From: CAG-877 sp045125935
GTDB lineage: Bacteria; Bacillota_I; Bacilli_A; RF39; UBA660
Length of the DNA stretch: 29,362 nucleotides
NCBI GenBank assembly: GCA_045125935.1
Contig: JBGVNW010000015.1
Location: 1 to 29,362 of the forward strand
Direction: 5' to 3'
The translations under genes and the position numbers were made by a program. Below, in pieces: positions 7,328 through 16,252 of the stretch. How positions within the stretch are numbered: the first letter of the stretch is position 1; every line of letters starts with the position of its first letter. The notes beneath the pieces are model-generated. The model was not told the DNA's origin. It ran no database searches and saw nothing but the letters and a program-made list of their open reading frames with translations.

Positions 7328-8866
7328 TTAAGCAAATTCTTCTAAAATTTTATCTTTATCCAATCTTTGGAATAAAACTACTGGTTGACCTAATTCATAC
7401 TTATTATCAGAAACGTATCCAAAACTCTCTACATCATTATTTAATTGACGCATTATTTCTTCACTAGTCTTATTAATAAATGGTTTTAATAAAACAGCAC
7501 ATACTCTAATAGCTTCTAATAAGTTATAAATAACAGTTTCTAGTCTATCTGTTAAAGCTTCATCTTTAGCAAGTACCCATGGAGTAGTATCATCAATATA
7601 TTTATTACTTGCACGCAACACGTTAAATATTTCAGTAAGTGCATCACTAACTAGATAATTATCCATTTTTTCTTCTACTTTATTATTTAATCCATTAACA
7701 AGCTCTATAAATGGAGCATCAACATCTTCAACTACATTTTTATTAGTAACTTTTCCACCAAAATACTTATTACCCATTGAAATAGTTCTTTGAACTAAAT
7801 TACCTAATACATTAGCAAGTTCTCCATTTATTCTTTCAACTAATAGCTCGTATGTAAGATTTCCATCATTTGCATAAGGCATTTCATGTAATAAATAAAA
7901 TCTAACAGCATCTAAACCAAATTTTTCTACTAAATTATCAGCATAAATAGCATTTCCTCTAGATTTACCAATCTTATCATTATTAGTTAATAACCAAGGG
8001 TGTCCAAATATTTTCTTAGGAAGTTCTAATCCTAAAGACCATAAGAAACAAGGCCAATAAATTGAATGAAACCTAACAATATCTTTACCAATAATTTGTA
8101 CATCTGCTGGCCACAACTTCTTAAACTCATCTGTTTCATTATCAACATCATAACCAATATTAGTAATATAATTAGTTAATGCATCTAACCAAACATAAAT
8201 TACATGCTTATCATCAAAAGTTACTGGAATCCCCCACTTAATCGATGTTCTTGATACACATAAATCTTGAAGTCCAGGTTTGATAAAATTATTAATCATT
8301 TCATTCTTCCTAGATATAGGTAAAATAAACTCAGGATTTTCTTCAAAATATTTTTCTAATCTATCTTGATATTTAGAAAGTTTAAAGAAATATGCCTCTT
8401 CACTAGAAACTTTAACCTCACGACCACAATCTGGACATTTACCATCAACTAATTGAGATTCAGTCCAAAATGACTCACAAGGTGTACAATAAAGACCTTT
8501 ATATTCCCCTTTATAAATATCGCCATTCTCATACATTTTTTTAAAGATATGCTGAACAACCTCTTTATGATGAACATCTGTTGTTCTAACAAATCTATCA
8601 TAACTAACATCCATTAAATCCCAAATTCTTTTAATTTCAGCAGCTACACTATCTACAAATTCTTGTGGTGAAACACCAGCCTGTGCTGATTTTTCTTCAA
8701 TTTTTATACCATGTTCATCTGTTCCAGTCTGAAGATAAACATCATATCCTCTTTGTCTTTTATATCGTGCAATTGCATCCGCTAAAACTGCTTCATAAGT
8801 ATTACCAATATGTGGCTTACCAGATGTATATGCAATTGCTGTTGAAATATAAAACTTTTCCTTCAT
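7328..8866 (-). CDS. metG: Methionyl-tRNA synthetase
   Basis: A 512-aa class I synthetase that charges tRNA-Met. Visible are the HIGN signature at residues 19-22, TGTDEHG, one Cys4 zinc knuckle (CTPC ... CPDC, within the connective peptide), and the second nucleotide-binding signature as DKIGKSRGN in place of the usual KMSKS. The protein stops after the anticodon-binding helical domain and lacks the C-terminal EMAPII-like dimerisation/tRNA-binding domain found in the roughly 660-aa Bacillus enzyme. A GGAGGG site precedes the ATG. Expression is governed by a T-box leader immediately upstream, and a terminator follows. Confidence 0.97.
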   Translation of the reverse strand: MKEKFYISTAIAYTSGKPHIGNTYEAVLADAIARYKRQRGYDVYLQTGTDEHGIKIEEKSAQAGVSPQEFVDSVAAEIKRIWDLMDVSYDRFVRTTDVHHKEVVQHIFKKMYENGDIYKGEYKGLYCTPCESFWTESQLVDGKCPDCGREVKVSSEEAYFFKLSKYQDRLEKYFEENPEFILPISRKNEMINNFIKPGLQDLCVSRTSIKWGIPVTFDDKHVIYVWLDALTNYITNIGYDVDNETDEFKKLWPADVQIIGKDIVRFHSIYWPCFLWSLGLELPKKIFGHPWLLTNNDKIGKSRGNAIYADNLVEKFGLDAVRFYLLHEMPYANDGNLTYELLVERINGELANVLGNLVQRTISMGNKYFGGKVTNKNVVEDVDAPFIELVNGLNNKVEEKMDNYLVSDALTEIFNVLRASNKYIDDTTPWVLAKDEALTDRLETVIYNLLEAIRVCAVLLKPFINKTSEEIMRQLNNDVESFGYVSDNKYELGQPVVLFQRLDKDKILEEFA

Positions 8867-8893
8867 AATAATCCCTCCTAATTTTTATATAAT

Positions 8894-9125
8894 AAAAAAA
8901 ATTATTATAAACATAAGGACGACAAAGTCGCGGTACCACCTTACTTTATAATAATCTAATATTATCATACACTTAAATAGTTAACGCCTATCTACGACCA
9001 TACCTACATATCGATACAGTAGTTCAAAAGCCATATTCTAAAAAAACACTATCCTCTTTCCCACCAACCGAGGTCTCTTTATTAGATTAATTTTCTAGAA
9101 CTCTTCATCACAACATTTGAGATAT
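8894..9125 (-). promoter_or_regulatory. Methionine T-box riboswitch upstream of metG
   Basis: The minus strand contains the T-box core AAGGTGGTACCGCG (8929-8942), which pairs with the NCCA end of uncharged tRNA. An ATG (9032-9034) within GAATATGGC lies where the specifier codon belongs, pointing to tRNA-Met. The terminator helix is unusually long: ATTATTATAAA plus TAAGG upstream pairs with CCTTA plus TTTATAATAAT downstream and runs into eight T. This leader should let metG be read only when tRNA-Met is poorly charged. The 5' limit is inferred from the promoter at 9132-9160. Confidence 0.92.
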
Positions 9126-9131
9126 GGACAA

Positions 9132-9160
9132 ATTATAACACAAGTTTCTTTATTCTTCAA
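9132..9160 (-). promoter_or_regulatory. Promoter of the metG T-box transcript
   Basis: Minus-strand TTGAAG (9155-9160), 17-base spacer, TATAAT (9132-9137): a near-consensus sigma-A promoter whose -35 box overlaps the end of spoVT. Transcription would begin near 9125, at the foot of stem I of the T-box. Confidence 0.75.
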
Positions 9161-9680
9161 TATGTTTTCCAAGAAATTGTGCCGTAATATTAACAAGTTT
9201 CTCTTCCAACTGACTAATATCACTATTATTAGAAATAACTAAAACTAACCCCATCGCATCTCCATTCATTATAATAGGATATATAACATGAGCTAAAGAT
9301 TCTTTAACATTGTCTAATAATTCAATAGGATGCATACTATTTTCCACAACAACTTTTCTATCATTCATTATACTTTCAAGAAATTTTGATATATTTTTAT
9401 CTACATAATTCTTTTTTAAAGTACCAGAGCCCGCAATAAACCTATCACGATCAGCAATTAAGACCGTTTTATTTATATTATTATTTATTATTTCTACCAA
9501 CTCTTTAGCGATATCACCCATATCAGTCATTTTAGAAAACTTCTTTAAAGCAATCATTTCACTATCAACAAATATTTCTAAAGCCTCACCATCACGAATT
9601 CTTAGAGTACGTCGAATTTCTTTTGGAATAACAATTCGTCCTAAATCATCCACTCTTCTAACCACACCAGTTGATTTCAT
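9150..9680 (-). CDS. spoVT: Stage V sporulation regulator SpoVT (AbrB family)
   Basis: A 176-aa two-domain transcription factor: an N-terminal swapped-hairpin AbrB DNA-binding domain (TGVVRRVDDLGRIVIPKEIRRTLRIRD, residues 4-30) and a C-terminal GAF-like domain (about 55-176), the SpoVT arrangement. In Bacillus it tunes sigma-G genes in the forespore. I chose the ATG at 9680 because homology begins there and GAGGA lies about eight bases upstream; the ORF is open further upstream. A weak extended -10 (TGGTATAAA, 9732-9737) lies before it. It sits between rsmI-pth-mfd and metG, the position Bacillus gives to its paralogue abrB. Confidence 0.94.
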   Translation of the reverse strand: MKSTGVVRRVDDLGRIVIPKEIRRTLRIRDGEALEIFVDSEMIALKKFSKMTDMGDIAKELVEIINNNINKTVLIADRDRFIAGSGTLKKNYVDKNISKFLESIMNDRKVVVENSMHPIELLDNVKESLAHVIYPIIMNGDAMGLVLVISNNSDISQLEEKLVNITAQFLGKHIEE

Positions 9681-9803
9681 AAAATTATTCCTCACTTTCT
9701 TCATACTTATATCTTCCCAAGAATTCAATAATTTATACCAAAATTTGCCTCTCATTAATATTATAAACAATATTTCCAAAAATTCCCTTGGTAAATATTT
9801 CCA

Positions 9804-9831
9804 TAAAAAAATAGCAACTTCTTGCTATTTC
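9804..9831 (-). terminator. Terminator ending the long tadA-mfd gene string
   Basis: Minus-strand AAATAGCAA-GAAG-TTGCTATTT is a perfect 9-bp stem with a GAAG loop, followed by more T, directly behind the 218-aa gene. Confidence 0.9.
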
Positions 9832-10487
9832 TATAAATCATTAAATATTCTTGAATTATTCAAAGTAAAAAGATAACGCTCATTATGCTCTTTAATACCA
9901 TTTACCAAAATAGTATCCTTAACCAACACTTTAAAATCAATATTTTCCAACAACTGTTTTTGATAACTACCATTAATAAATTTAGTAACTTCAGCAATAA
10001 TTTTTTTCTTTTTTTCTAAATCAACATCATCTAAAAACAAACAATCAACTTTATTAAAAATATCTTTTTCAGCATATTTATTAACATATTCTTTAATAAG
10101 TTTCTTTATTTCTTTATTAATAGTTATAAAATCCTTTTTAGTCAACTTAAATACATCAGAGTCATTTTCTAATTTAAATTCTTCAACTTTACTATTCAAC
10201 CCATCAATTCTAATTTTCTTTAATTCACGACAAACCTTAACTAAATCTTCTCTATATTTATCCATCATATTATTAAGATTTTCCGTATTTAAAATAACTT
10301 TATTTTTTTTTGCTAAATCCAAAAATTTACTTTTAATTAAATCCATAGAATCAAGAGGTGGTTTCTTAAGTAGAGACATTATATCCTCATCAACTAATAC
10401 ATTAGTATTATTTTTAACATTTTCTATTAACGCATTTTTATAATTTCTAACATGATTCTTCTTTAATTCTTCAATTGTCTCATTCAT
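9831..10487 (-). CDS. Unrecognised charged helical protein (218 aa)
   Basis: I do not recognise this protein. It starts MNETIEELKK, supported by GGGAGG seven bases upstream of the ATG at 10487. It is rich in Lys, Glu, Asn, Ile and Leu, with long amphipathic stretches at about residues 75-110 and 125-165 that look like helical bundles or short coiled coils. There is no signal peptide, membrane segment or enzymatic motif, so it is probably cytoplasmic. It follows mfd by 44 bp and is the last gene before a strong terminator. In Bacillus mfd is followed directly by spoVT, so this gene is an insertion in an otherwise familiar neighbourhood. Confidence 0.7.
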   Translation of the reverse strand: MNETIEELKKNHVRNYKNALIENVKNNTNVLVDEDIMSLLKKPPLDSMDLIKSKFLDLAKKNKVILNTENLNNMMDKYREDLVKVCRELKKIRIDGLNSKVEEFKLENDSDVFKLTKKDFITINKEIKKLIKEYVNKYAEKDIFNKVDCLFLDDVDLEKKKKIIAEVTKFINGSYQKQLLENIDFKVLVKDTILVNGIKEHNERYLFTLNNSRIFNDL

Positions 10488-10531
10488 TTTTATACCTCCC
10501 AGCATTATAAGTTAAACAAATATTTATGGAA

Positions 10532-13500
10532 TTAGTCAATATTATTTCCGAATTTCTTATAAATTTTATCCAACAATTCTACTAAATAATAAATAGGATG
10601 TCGTTCTAACTTAATAATATCAAGAACAATTACTAAATCATTTCCTCGACCAATAAATCTAAACATATTTGTAATATAAAAAGCATCCATAAAAACATCT
10701 TCTGTATTTAACTTCGAAACAACATCACCTGGAAAATACATTTCTATAGAATTTTTAGTTTGTTTAACCCTACTAATCTTTAATTTATTTGCTAGTTTTT
10801 CGAACCATTCTTCATACATATAAATAATCAAATCTTCATTCAAACGACCAAATCTATCTTCAAGTTCTTCTTTAACAGACATAAATTTATCATATGAATC
10901 AATTTCATTAATTTTACGATGAATCTCAATCTTTAAATCATCTTCACTAACATACGTATCAGCAATATGGGTACTAACATTAATAAGTGGCATTAATTCT
11001 TTTTCTTCCTCAACCTCACCACTTGCAATATTTTTCTTAATATTAACTTCATCATTTAACATCTTTAAGTACAAATCAATACCAACTGAATCAATAAAAC
11101 CAGCCTGTTCACTTCCAAGAATATCACCAGCACCACGAATTGATAAATCACGAGTAGCTATAGAAAAGCCACTACCAAGTTCTGTAAATTCTTTAATAAC
11201 ATTAAGCCTCTTAATAGCTGTCTCAGTAAGAACTTTAGCTGGATTATACATCAAATATGCATAAGCAAATCTATCACTTCTACCAACACGACCACGAATT
11301 TGATATAACTGACTCAAACCAAAACAATCAGCATCAATAATAATTAGTGTATTAACATTAGGAATATCAATACCCGTTTCAATAATTGTTGTACAAACAA
11401 GAACATCATATTTATGATCAATAAAATCAATAATACGTCCTTCTAGTTCGTTCTTTGTCATTTGACCATGAGCAACAACAACTCTTGCTTCTGGTACCAA
11501 ATTACTAATTTTTAATTGTTCCTCTTCAATTGATTGAACCCGATTATATAAAATAAATACTTGTCCATCACGACTTAATTCTTTATAAATAGCATCCCTA
11601 ATAATTTGCATATTCTCTTCAATAACATAAGTTTGAACAGGATAACGATTAACTGGTGGAGTTTCAATTAGCGATAAACTTCTAATACCAACTAAAGACA
11701 TCTGCAATGTTCTAGGTATTGGTGTAGCAGTCAAAGTAAGTACATCAACATTAGTTTTATATTGCTTAATCTTCTCCTTATGCATAACACCAAATCTTTG
11801 TTCCTCATCAATTACAAGTAACCCTAAATCCTTAACAACAACATCATCACTAAGTAAACGATGTGTACCAAATACCAAATCTATTGTTCCATCTTTAAGT
11901 CCTTGAAGAATTCTCTTAACCTCATTAGGAGAAGTAAAACGATTTAACAAACCAATTGATACAGGAAAATTTTTAAACCTTTCACGAGCATTATCATAAT
12001 GTTGATTAGAAAGAATTGTAGTTGGACATAAAAATAATACCTGCTTAGAATCTAAAATTGCTTTAAATGCTGCAACAAAGGCAACTTCAGTCTTTCCAAA
12101 ACCTACATCTCCACATAAAAGTCTATCCATCGGTAAAGAGGACTCCATATCACCCTTTATCTGACCAATAGCATTTTCTTGATCTCTAGTAAGTTGATAT
12201 GGAAAATCATTTTCAAAATCAATCGACATATCACAATCAGGAGAAAAAGCAAAACCTTTACGAGCCTCCCTTTCTGCATATAAAGCCAATAATTTATCCG
12301 CAATATCAGTAACCTTTTTTCTAACTCGAGCCTTTGTTTTAGCCCACTCAGTACCACCAAGCTTATTTACTTTCGGAACCATTCCTTCATTACCAGAATA
12401 TTTACTAATTAAATCAATCTTTTCAACAGGAATATACATCTTGTCAGTTCCCTGATATAAAATTTCTAAATAATCTTTAGAAATACCGTTAGAAGTCAAA
12501 GTCTTAATACCATTATAAACACCAATACCATGAACATTATGAACCACATAGTCACCAACTGCCAATTTCGAAAAATCAGAAATACTAGTTGAATATTTAA
12601 ACTTAGTATTATATTTTTTATTTTTCTCCTTAGTTAAAAACAATTCATGGGCAGTTAATACAACAATATCATTATAAATAAACCCCTGGTTAATATCTTT
12701 TTCTATCAAATTAACAGCACCGTACTTGACAGAATCAAGACTAGTCTCAACATAAAGCATATTAAGCTTTTTAGAAATACTTGCAAGTTGAAACTTCTTT
12801 AAACAAATAAGAACAGTCTTACCATCACTAATACATTTCCTAACAAAATTATTAATTTGATCAATATCTTCAGAAAAATTATTAATAGTTTTTATATGAA
12901 AATTAATCAAATCAGAATATTTATCGTGATTAATAAAATTATTAATAGTCATATAGTAAACAGGAAAATAAGGATTAATATCATCAAAAGAAAACATATA
13001 TTCACCATCAAATGAAATATCTTTACTCTCCCTATAAGTAAACATTTCTTCACAAATATGTGAATAACTAAGTCTTAATTGTTCATAATCCTTAAATACA
13101 ACTACACCATCAGCAAAATAATTAGAAATTGAAACTACTTTTTCCACTTCAGGTAAATATTTTTGCTTACCAAATTTACTTTCTTCCACAGTTTTTGTGG
13201 ATAAAAATTCAAAAAATGGATTAATCAAAATATTATCAACTACTTTTAAAGACTTTTGCGTATCTGCATCAAAATATCGAATTGATTCAATTTCATCATC
13301 AAAAAACTCAATACGAACAGGATTATCTTCATCAATTGGAAATACATCAATAACAAATCCTCTAACAGCAAATTCTCCTGTTTTAGTAACAATAGTATCA
13401 CGTGTATAACCACAACTAACTAATTTATCCACTAATAACTTAGGAGCAATTGTATCACCAACTTTTAATTTTAAAACATGAGAAACATACGTATCTCTAC

Positions 13501-13849
13501 TAGGCAAGAAACGTAAAAATCCCATTAAATTAGTAATAACAATACTAGGCTCATTTTCAATAATTTTATTAAGTGTTTCTAATCTCGTAATTCTAAGATC
13601 AGGACTTATCGCCAAAGCCTCACTAGTAAGAAAATCATCCATGGGAAAAAGTCTTGCCTTATCAGTATACAAAGATAAAGAAGAATATAAATTATTAGCT
13701 TCAAACAAAGAATTTACAACAACTAAAATATTTTTATTATGCTGTTTTAAAATACCATTCAAATAAACACAAAAAAACTCATCGGTAAGACCAGCTATAC
13801 ACATGTTTTTTTTCAAATCAACCTGTACTAAATTATCAAAAAAATTCAC
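10532..13849 (-). CDS. mfd: Transcription-repair coupling factor Mfd
   Basis: A 1105-aa DNA translocase that removes RNA polymerase stalled at lesions and recruits UvrA. In order: UvrB-like N-terminal module, a CarD-like RNA-polymerase interaction domain (about 427-490, VGDYVVHNVHGIGVY), helicase domains with Walker A GDVGFGKT (580-587), DEEQRFGV, LTATPIPRTLQMS and the TRG-type GRVGRSDRFAYAYL, then GAGDILGSEQAG and a C-terminal regulatory domain. Length is close to the usual 1150-1180. The start is GTG at 13849 with AGGTGAT seven bases upstream, inside the six-base gap behind pth, so the two are tightly linked. Confidence 0.97.
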   Translation of the reverse strand: MNFFDNLVQVDLKKNMCIAGLTDEFFCVYLNGILKQHNKNILVVVNSLFEANNLYSSLSLYTDKARLFPMDDFLTSEALAISPDLRITRLETLNKIIENEPSIVITNLMGFLRFLPSRDTYVSHVLKLKVGDTIAPKLLVDKLVSCGYTRDTIVTKTGEFAVRGFVIDVFPIDEDNPVRIEFFDDEIESIRYFDADTQKSLKVVDNILINPFFEFLSTKTVEESKFGKQKYLPEVEKVVSISNYFADGVVVFKDYEQLRLSYSHICEEMFTYRESKDISFDGEYMFSFDDINPYFPVYYMTINNFINHDKYSDLINFHIKTINNFSEDIDQINNFVRKCISDGKTVLICLKKFQLASISKKLNMLYVETSLDSVKYGAVNLIEKDINQGFIYNDIVVLTAHELFLTKEKNKKYNTKFKYSTSISDFSKLAVGDYVVHNVHGIGVYNGIKTLTSNGISKDYLEILYQGTDKMYIPVEKIDLISKYSGNEGMVPKVNKLGGTEWAKTKARVRKKVTDIADKLLALYAEREARKGFAFSPDCDMSIDFENDFPYQLTRDQENAIGQIKGDMESSLPMDRLLCGDVGFGKTEVAFVAAFKAILDSKQVLFLCPTTILSNQHYDNARERFKNFPVSIGLLNRFTSPNEVKRILQGLKDGTIDLVFGTHRLLSDDVVVKDLGLLVIDEEQRFGVMHKEKIKQYKTNVDVLTLTATPIPRTLQMSLVGIRSLSLIETPPVNRYPVQTYVIEENMQIIRDAIYKELSRDGQVFILYNRVQSIEEEQLKISNLVPEARVVVAHGQMTKNELEGRIIDFIDHKYDVLVCTTIIETGIDIPNVNTLIIIDADCFGLSQLYQIRGRVGRSDRFAYAYLMYNPAKVLTETAIKRLNVIKEFTELGSGFSIATRDLSIRGAGDILGSEQAGFIDSVGIDLYLKMLNDEVNIKKNIASGEVEEEKELMPLINVSTHIADTYVSEDDLKIEIHRKINEIDSYDKFMSVKEELEDRFGRLNEDLIIYMYEEWFEKLANKLKISRVKQTKNSIEMYFPGDVVSKLNTEDVFMDAFYITNMFRFIGRGNDLVIVLDIIKLERHPIYYLVELLDKIYKKFGNNID

Positions 13850-13855
13850 GCAACA

Positions 13856-14428
13856 TCACCTGTTCTTTTGATTATATTTACTCATCAAATCTGAAAAAGG
13901 TAATTTAAAATACTCATCAATTACTAAAACTAAATTATTGAAAAGTTTATTATATACTTCCATATCACTAGAAGATATTTTACCTAAAACATAATCTTTG
14001 ATATCAATATTATTATTTTTAGCTATACCCACTTTTAAACGTTTATATTCAGTAGTACCAAGACATTCTGCAATATTTTTTAATCCATTATGTCCACCAC
14101 TAGAACCATTAGATTTTAATTTAAAATTACCAACTAATAAATCCAAATCATCAGAAATAACTAATACATCTTTAATATCTATCTTAAAAAAATTAACACA
14201 CGCCCTAACAGATTCCCCTGATAAATTCATATAAGTTTGTGGTTTTAAAAAAATAACTTTCTCACCATTAATATCCGCTTGCATATACAAAGCATTAAAC
14301 TTATTTTGCCAATTATAAGTATCTAGTTTTTTATCACAAACATAATAATCCAAAAGCATAAAACCAATATTATGACGAGTTTTTTCATATTCTTTTCCAG
14401 GATTTCCTAAACCAACTATTAATTTCAT
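13856..14428 (-). CDS. pth: Peptidyl-tRNA hydrolase
   Basis: A 190-aa bacterial-type Pth, which frees tRNA from prematurely released peptidyl-tRNA. GLGNPGKEYEKTRHNIGF (6-23, with Asn9 and catalytic His19), LKPQTYMNLSG, ISDDLDL and GSSGGHNGLKNI are all present, and the length is standard. AAAGGTGA sits seven bases before the ATG. Pth-mfd adjacency resembles Bacillus spoVC-fin-mfd but the small fin gene between them is missing here. Confidence 0.97.
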   Translation of the reverse strand: MKLIVGLGNPGKEYEKTRHNIGFMLLDYYVCDKKLDTYNWQNKFNALYMQADINGEKVIFLKPQTYMNLSGESVRACVNFFKIDIKDVLVISDDLDLLVGNFKLKSNGSSGGHNGLKNIAECLGTTEYKRLKVGIAKNNNIDIKDYVLGKISSSDMEVYNKLFNNLVLVIDEYFKLPFSDLMSKYNQKNR

Positions 14429-14434
14429 AATAAC

Positions 14435-14674
14435 TCACCTTTTTCTAATTCTTTTAAAAAATTCATCTTCACCAAATCTATTTAATTGATGATTCATAAT
14501 ATAATCAGTAACATGTAAATTTTTAACCTTCTCACCGCTAACAACAATTGACCAAGTAGAAAACATATTTTCAGAAATATTAGGATTCCACTTAGAATCC
14601 AAGTCTCTAATTGCACAACCTCTAAAAATTGCACAATCTTTAGAACCACGTCTAGGAACTAATCTAGGCCACAT
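14435..14674 (-). CDS. Unrecognised small basic protein (79 aa)
   Basis: Starts MWPRLVPRRGSKDC and ends FFKRIRKR. The ATG at 14674 is chosen because AAGGAG (14685-14690) is ten bases before it, inside the 3' end of rsmI. The N-terminus is rich in Arg and Pro and holds both cysteines (CAIFRGC, spacing of five residues), and the C-terminus is basic, so RNA or DNA binding is conceivable, but I recognise no family. It sits four bases after rsmI and six before pth, in a tight operon of translation and rRNA-modification genes. It takes roughly the place where Bacillus has other small genes around yabC, but is not obviously any of them. Confidence 0.65.
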   Translation of the reverse strand: MWPRLVPRRGSKDCAIFRGCAIRDLDSKWNPNISENMFSTWSIVVSGEKVKNLHVTDYIMNHQLNRFGEDEFFKRIRKR

Positions 14675-14678
14675 AAAA

Positions 14679-15524
14679 CTAACTCTCCTTATCACAATGA
14701 TATTCTTTATAAACTATTGACTTTGCAACATCTCTTTCTTTAGCAACTAACTTAATAGCATCTTTTTCACTCATACCATCATCTACATATATTTTAACAT
14801 GCTCAACAATACTCAAATCACTATAATCAACATCAGTATGACAGCCATCAACAACTAAAACAAATTCACCTTTCATACCTTCCACTATATCAATAAGATT
14901 GCTTATCTTATCACGACAAATTTCCTCATGTATTTTAGAAATTTCTCTTGAGATTGTAATTTCTCTATCCCCAAACACTTCAAACATATTTCCTAACGTA
15001 TCTTTAATTCTATGAGGAGCTTCATAAAAAATAATTGTATAAGGTAAATTTTTTAAACGTTCCAATTCTTTCTTTTGCTTGCTATTCTTTGCATTTAAAA
15101 ATCCATAAAAAATAAATGGCGATGGTTGAATACCAGAACTAGTTAAAGCAGGTACAAAAGCTGTTGCTCCAGGAAGACTTATAACATTAAATCCTTGTGC
15201 AATTACCTCTTTAGCTACTAAATATCCCGGATCACTAATAATAGGTGTACCCTGATCAGTAACTAAACCAATATTACACCCCTTCTTTAATTCTTCAACA
15301 ACATATTCTTTTATCTTGTCTTCATTAAATTCATGACAACTTACCAATCTTTTTCTTATATCATATTTACTTAATAATTTTCCAGTTTCTCTAGTATCTT
15401 CACAAAGAACAAAATCAACCATTTCAAAAGTTTTAAGTGCTCTAACAGTAATATCATCTAAATTACCAATAGGTGTTGGAATCAAATATAAACTAGCACT
15501 TCCATCATAACTCTTTTGACTCAT
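14679..15524 (-). CDS. rsmI: 16S rRNA (cytidine1402-2'-O)-methyltransferase RsmI
   Basis: A 281-aa SAM-dependent tetrapyrrole-methylase-fold enzyme that adds a 2'-O-methyl to C1402 in the decoding centre. Characteristic segments are LYLIPTPIGNLDDITVRAL, LCEDTRETGKLL, GLVTDQGTPIISDPG, SLPGATAFVPALTSSG and FIFYGFL. Full length. The ATG overlaps the yabB stop by four bases (ATGA), implying coupled translation, as in the Bacillus yabB-yabC pair, though the small yazA gene between them there is absent. Confidence 0.97.
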   Translation of the reverse strand: MSQKSYDGSASLYLIPTPIGNLDDITVRALKTFEMVDFVLCEDTRETGKLLSKYDIRKRLVSCHEFNEDKIKEYVVEELKKGCNIGLVTDQGTPIISDPGYLVAKEVIAQGFNVISLPGATAFVPALTSSGIQPSPFIFYGFLNAKNSKQKKELERLKNLPYTIIFYEAPHRIKDTLGNMFEVFGDREITISREISKIHEEICRDKISNLIDIVEGMKGEFVLVVDGCHTDVDYSDLSIVEHVKIYVDDGMSEKDAIKLVAKERDVAKSIVYKEYHCDKES

Positions 15525-16252
15525 CTTCTTACCTCCACAATTAATTTACTATATTCATCAGTCATACTACCATCATCATTATATAAAATTAATGGATTTT
15601 CAATTTTTAAACCAGGATTACCATTCTTTTGACCCTCAATCAAAACAAGTGTTGACTCCTTAGAAACCTTTTCATATACAAACCTTAATCTTTTAGGTTC
15701 AATTCCATTTGTTCTAAATAAATCAAAAATCTCAAGTAATCTCTCAGGCCTATGTACTATAGCAAAATTTCCATTATTTTTCAATAGTTTCCTAGAAACA
15801 GAAAAAACATCACTAAGAGTGACTTTTACTTCATGTCTAGCTATCAATTTTTGTGGACTTAAATTAAAATAGTTTTTTTCATTTACCTTAAAATATGGTG
15901 GATTACATGTAACTAAATCAAATTTCTCAAATGTCTCATCTGTAACAAAATCCTTCATATCACTGTTTATAATATTAATTTGATTAGAAAGCTCATTATA
16001 CTCAACTGATCTATTCGCCATATCAGCTAATTGTTCCTGAATTTCAACACCAATAATTGACTTATCAGTTCTCAACGACATAATTAACGGTACAACCCCA
16101 TTACCACATCCAAGATCAACAATTTTTTTATCACGTAATCTTATCGTTGCAAAATTAGCAAGCATAACACTATCTAAAGAAAAAGCAAAACATTCGTCAT
16201 CCTGATAAATTTTTCTATTCTTATAACCTAAAATATCATTTATTACTTCCAT
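15521..16252 (-). CDS. yabB: YabB/TrmN6-type tRNA N6-adenine methyltransferase
   Basis: A 243-aa class I methyltransferase related to TrmN6, which methylates A37 of tRNA1(Val). It has the SAM motif VDLGCGNGVVPL (about 45-56) and the catalytic TCNPPYF that marks N6-adenine enzymes, followed by ARHEVKVTLSDV. The substrate is taken from the family. It overlaps ricT by 17 bases. In Bacillus yabA lies between yaaT and yabB; it is missing here. Confidence 0.92.
   Translation of the reverse strand: MEVINDILGYKNRKIYQDDECFAFSLDSVMLANFATIRLRDKKIVDLGCGNGVVPLIMSLRTDKSIIGVEIQEQLADMANRSVEYNELSNQINIINSDMKDFVTDETFEKFDLVTCNPPYFKVNEKNYFNLSPQKLIARHEVKVTLSDVFSVSRKLLKNNGNFAIVHRPERLLEIFDLFRTNGIEPKRLRFVYEKVSKESTLVLIEGQKNGNPGLKIENPLILYNDDGSMTDEYSKLIVEVRR

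Noticed and set aside
8665..8868. Plus-strand ORF antisense to the metG start
   Set aside because: Lies wholly opposite conserved MetRS sequence (with a few bases of leader), has no ribosome-binding site or recognisable protein pattern.
12157..12360. Minus-strand ORF in another frame inside mfd
   Set aside because: Overlaps conserved Mfd helicase sequence; composition typical of an out-of-frame reading.
13197..14234. Plus-strand ORFs opposite mfd (13197-13409) and pth (13998-14234)
   Set aside because: Shadows of well-conserved genes with no start signals.
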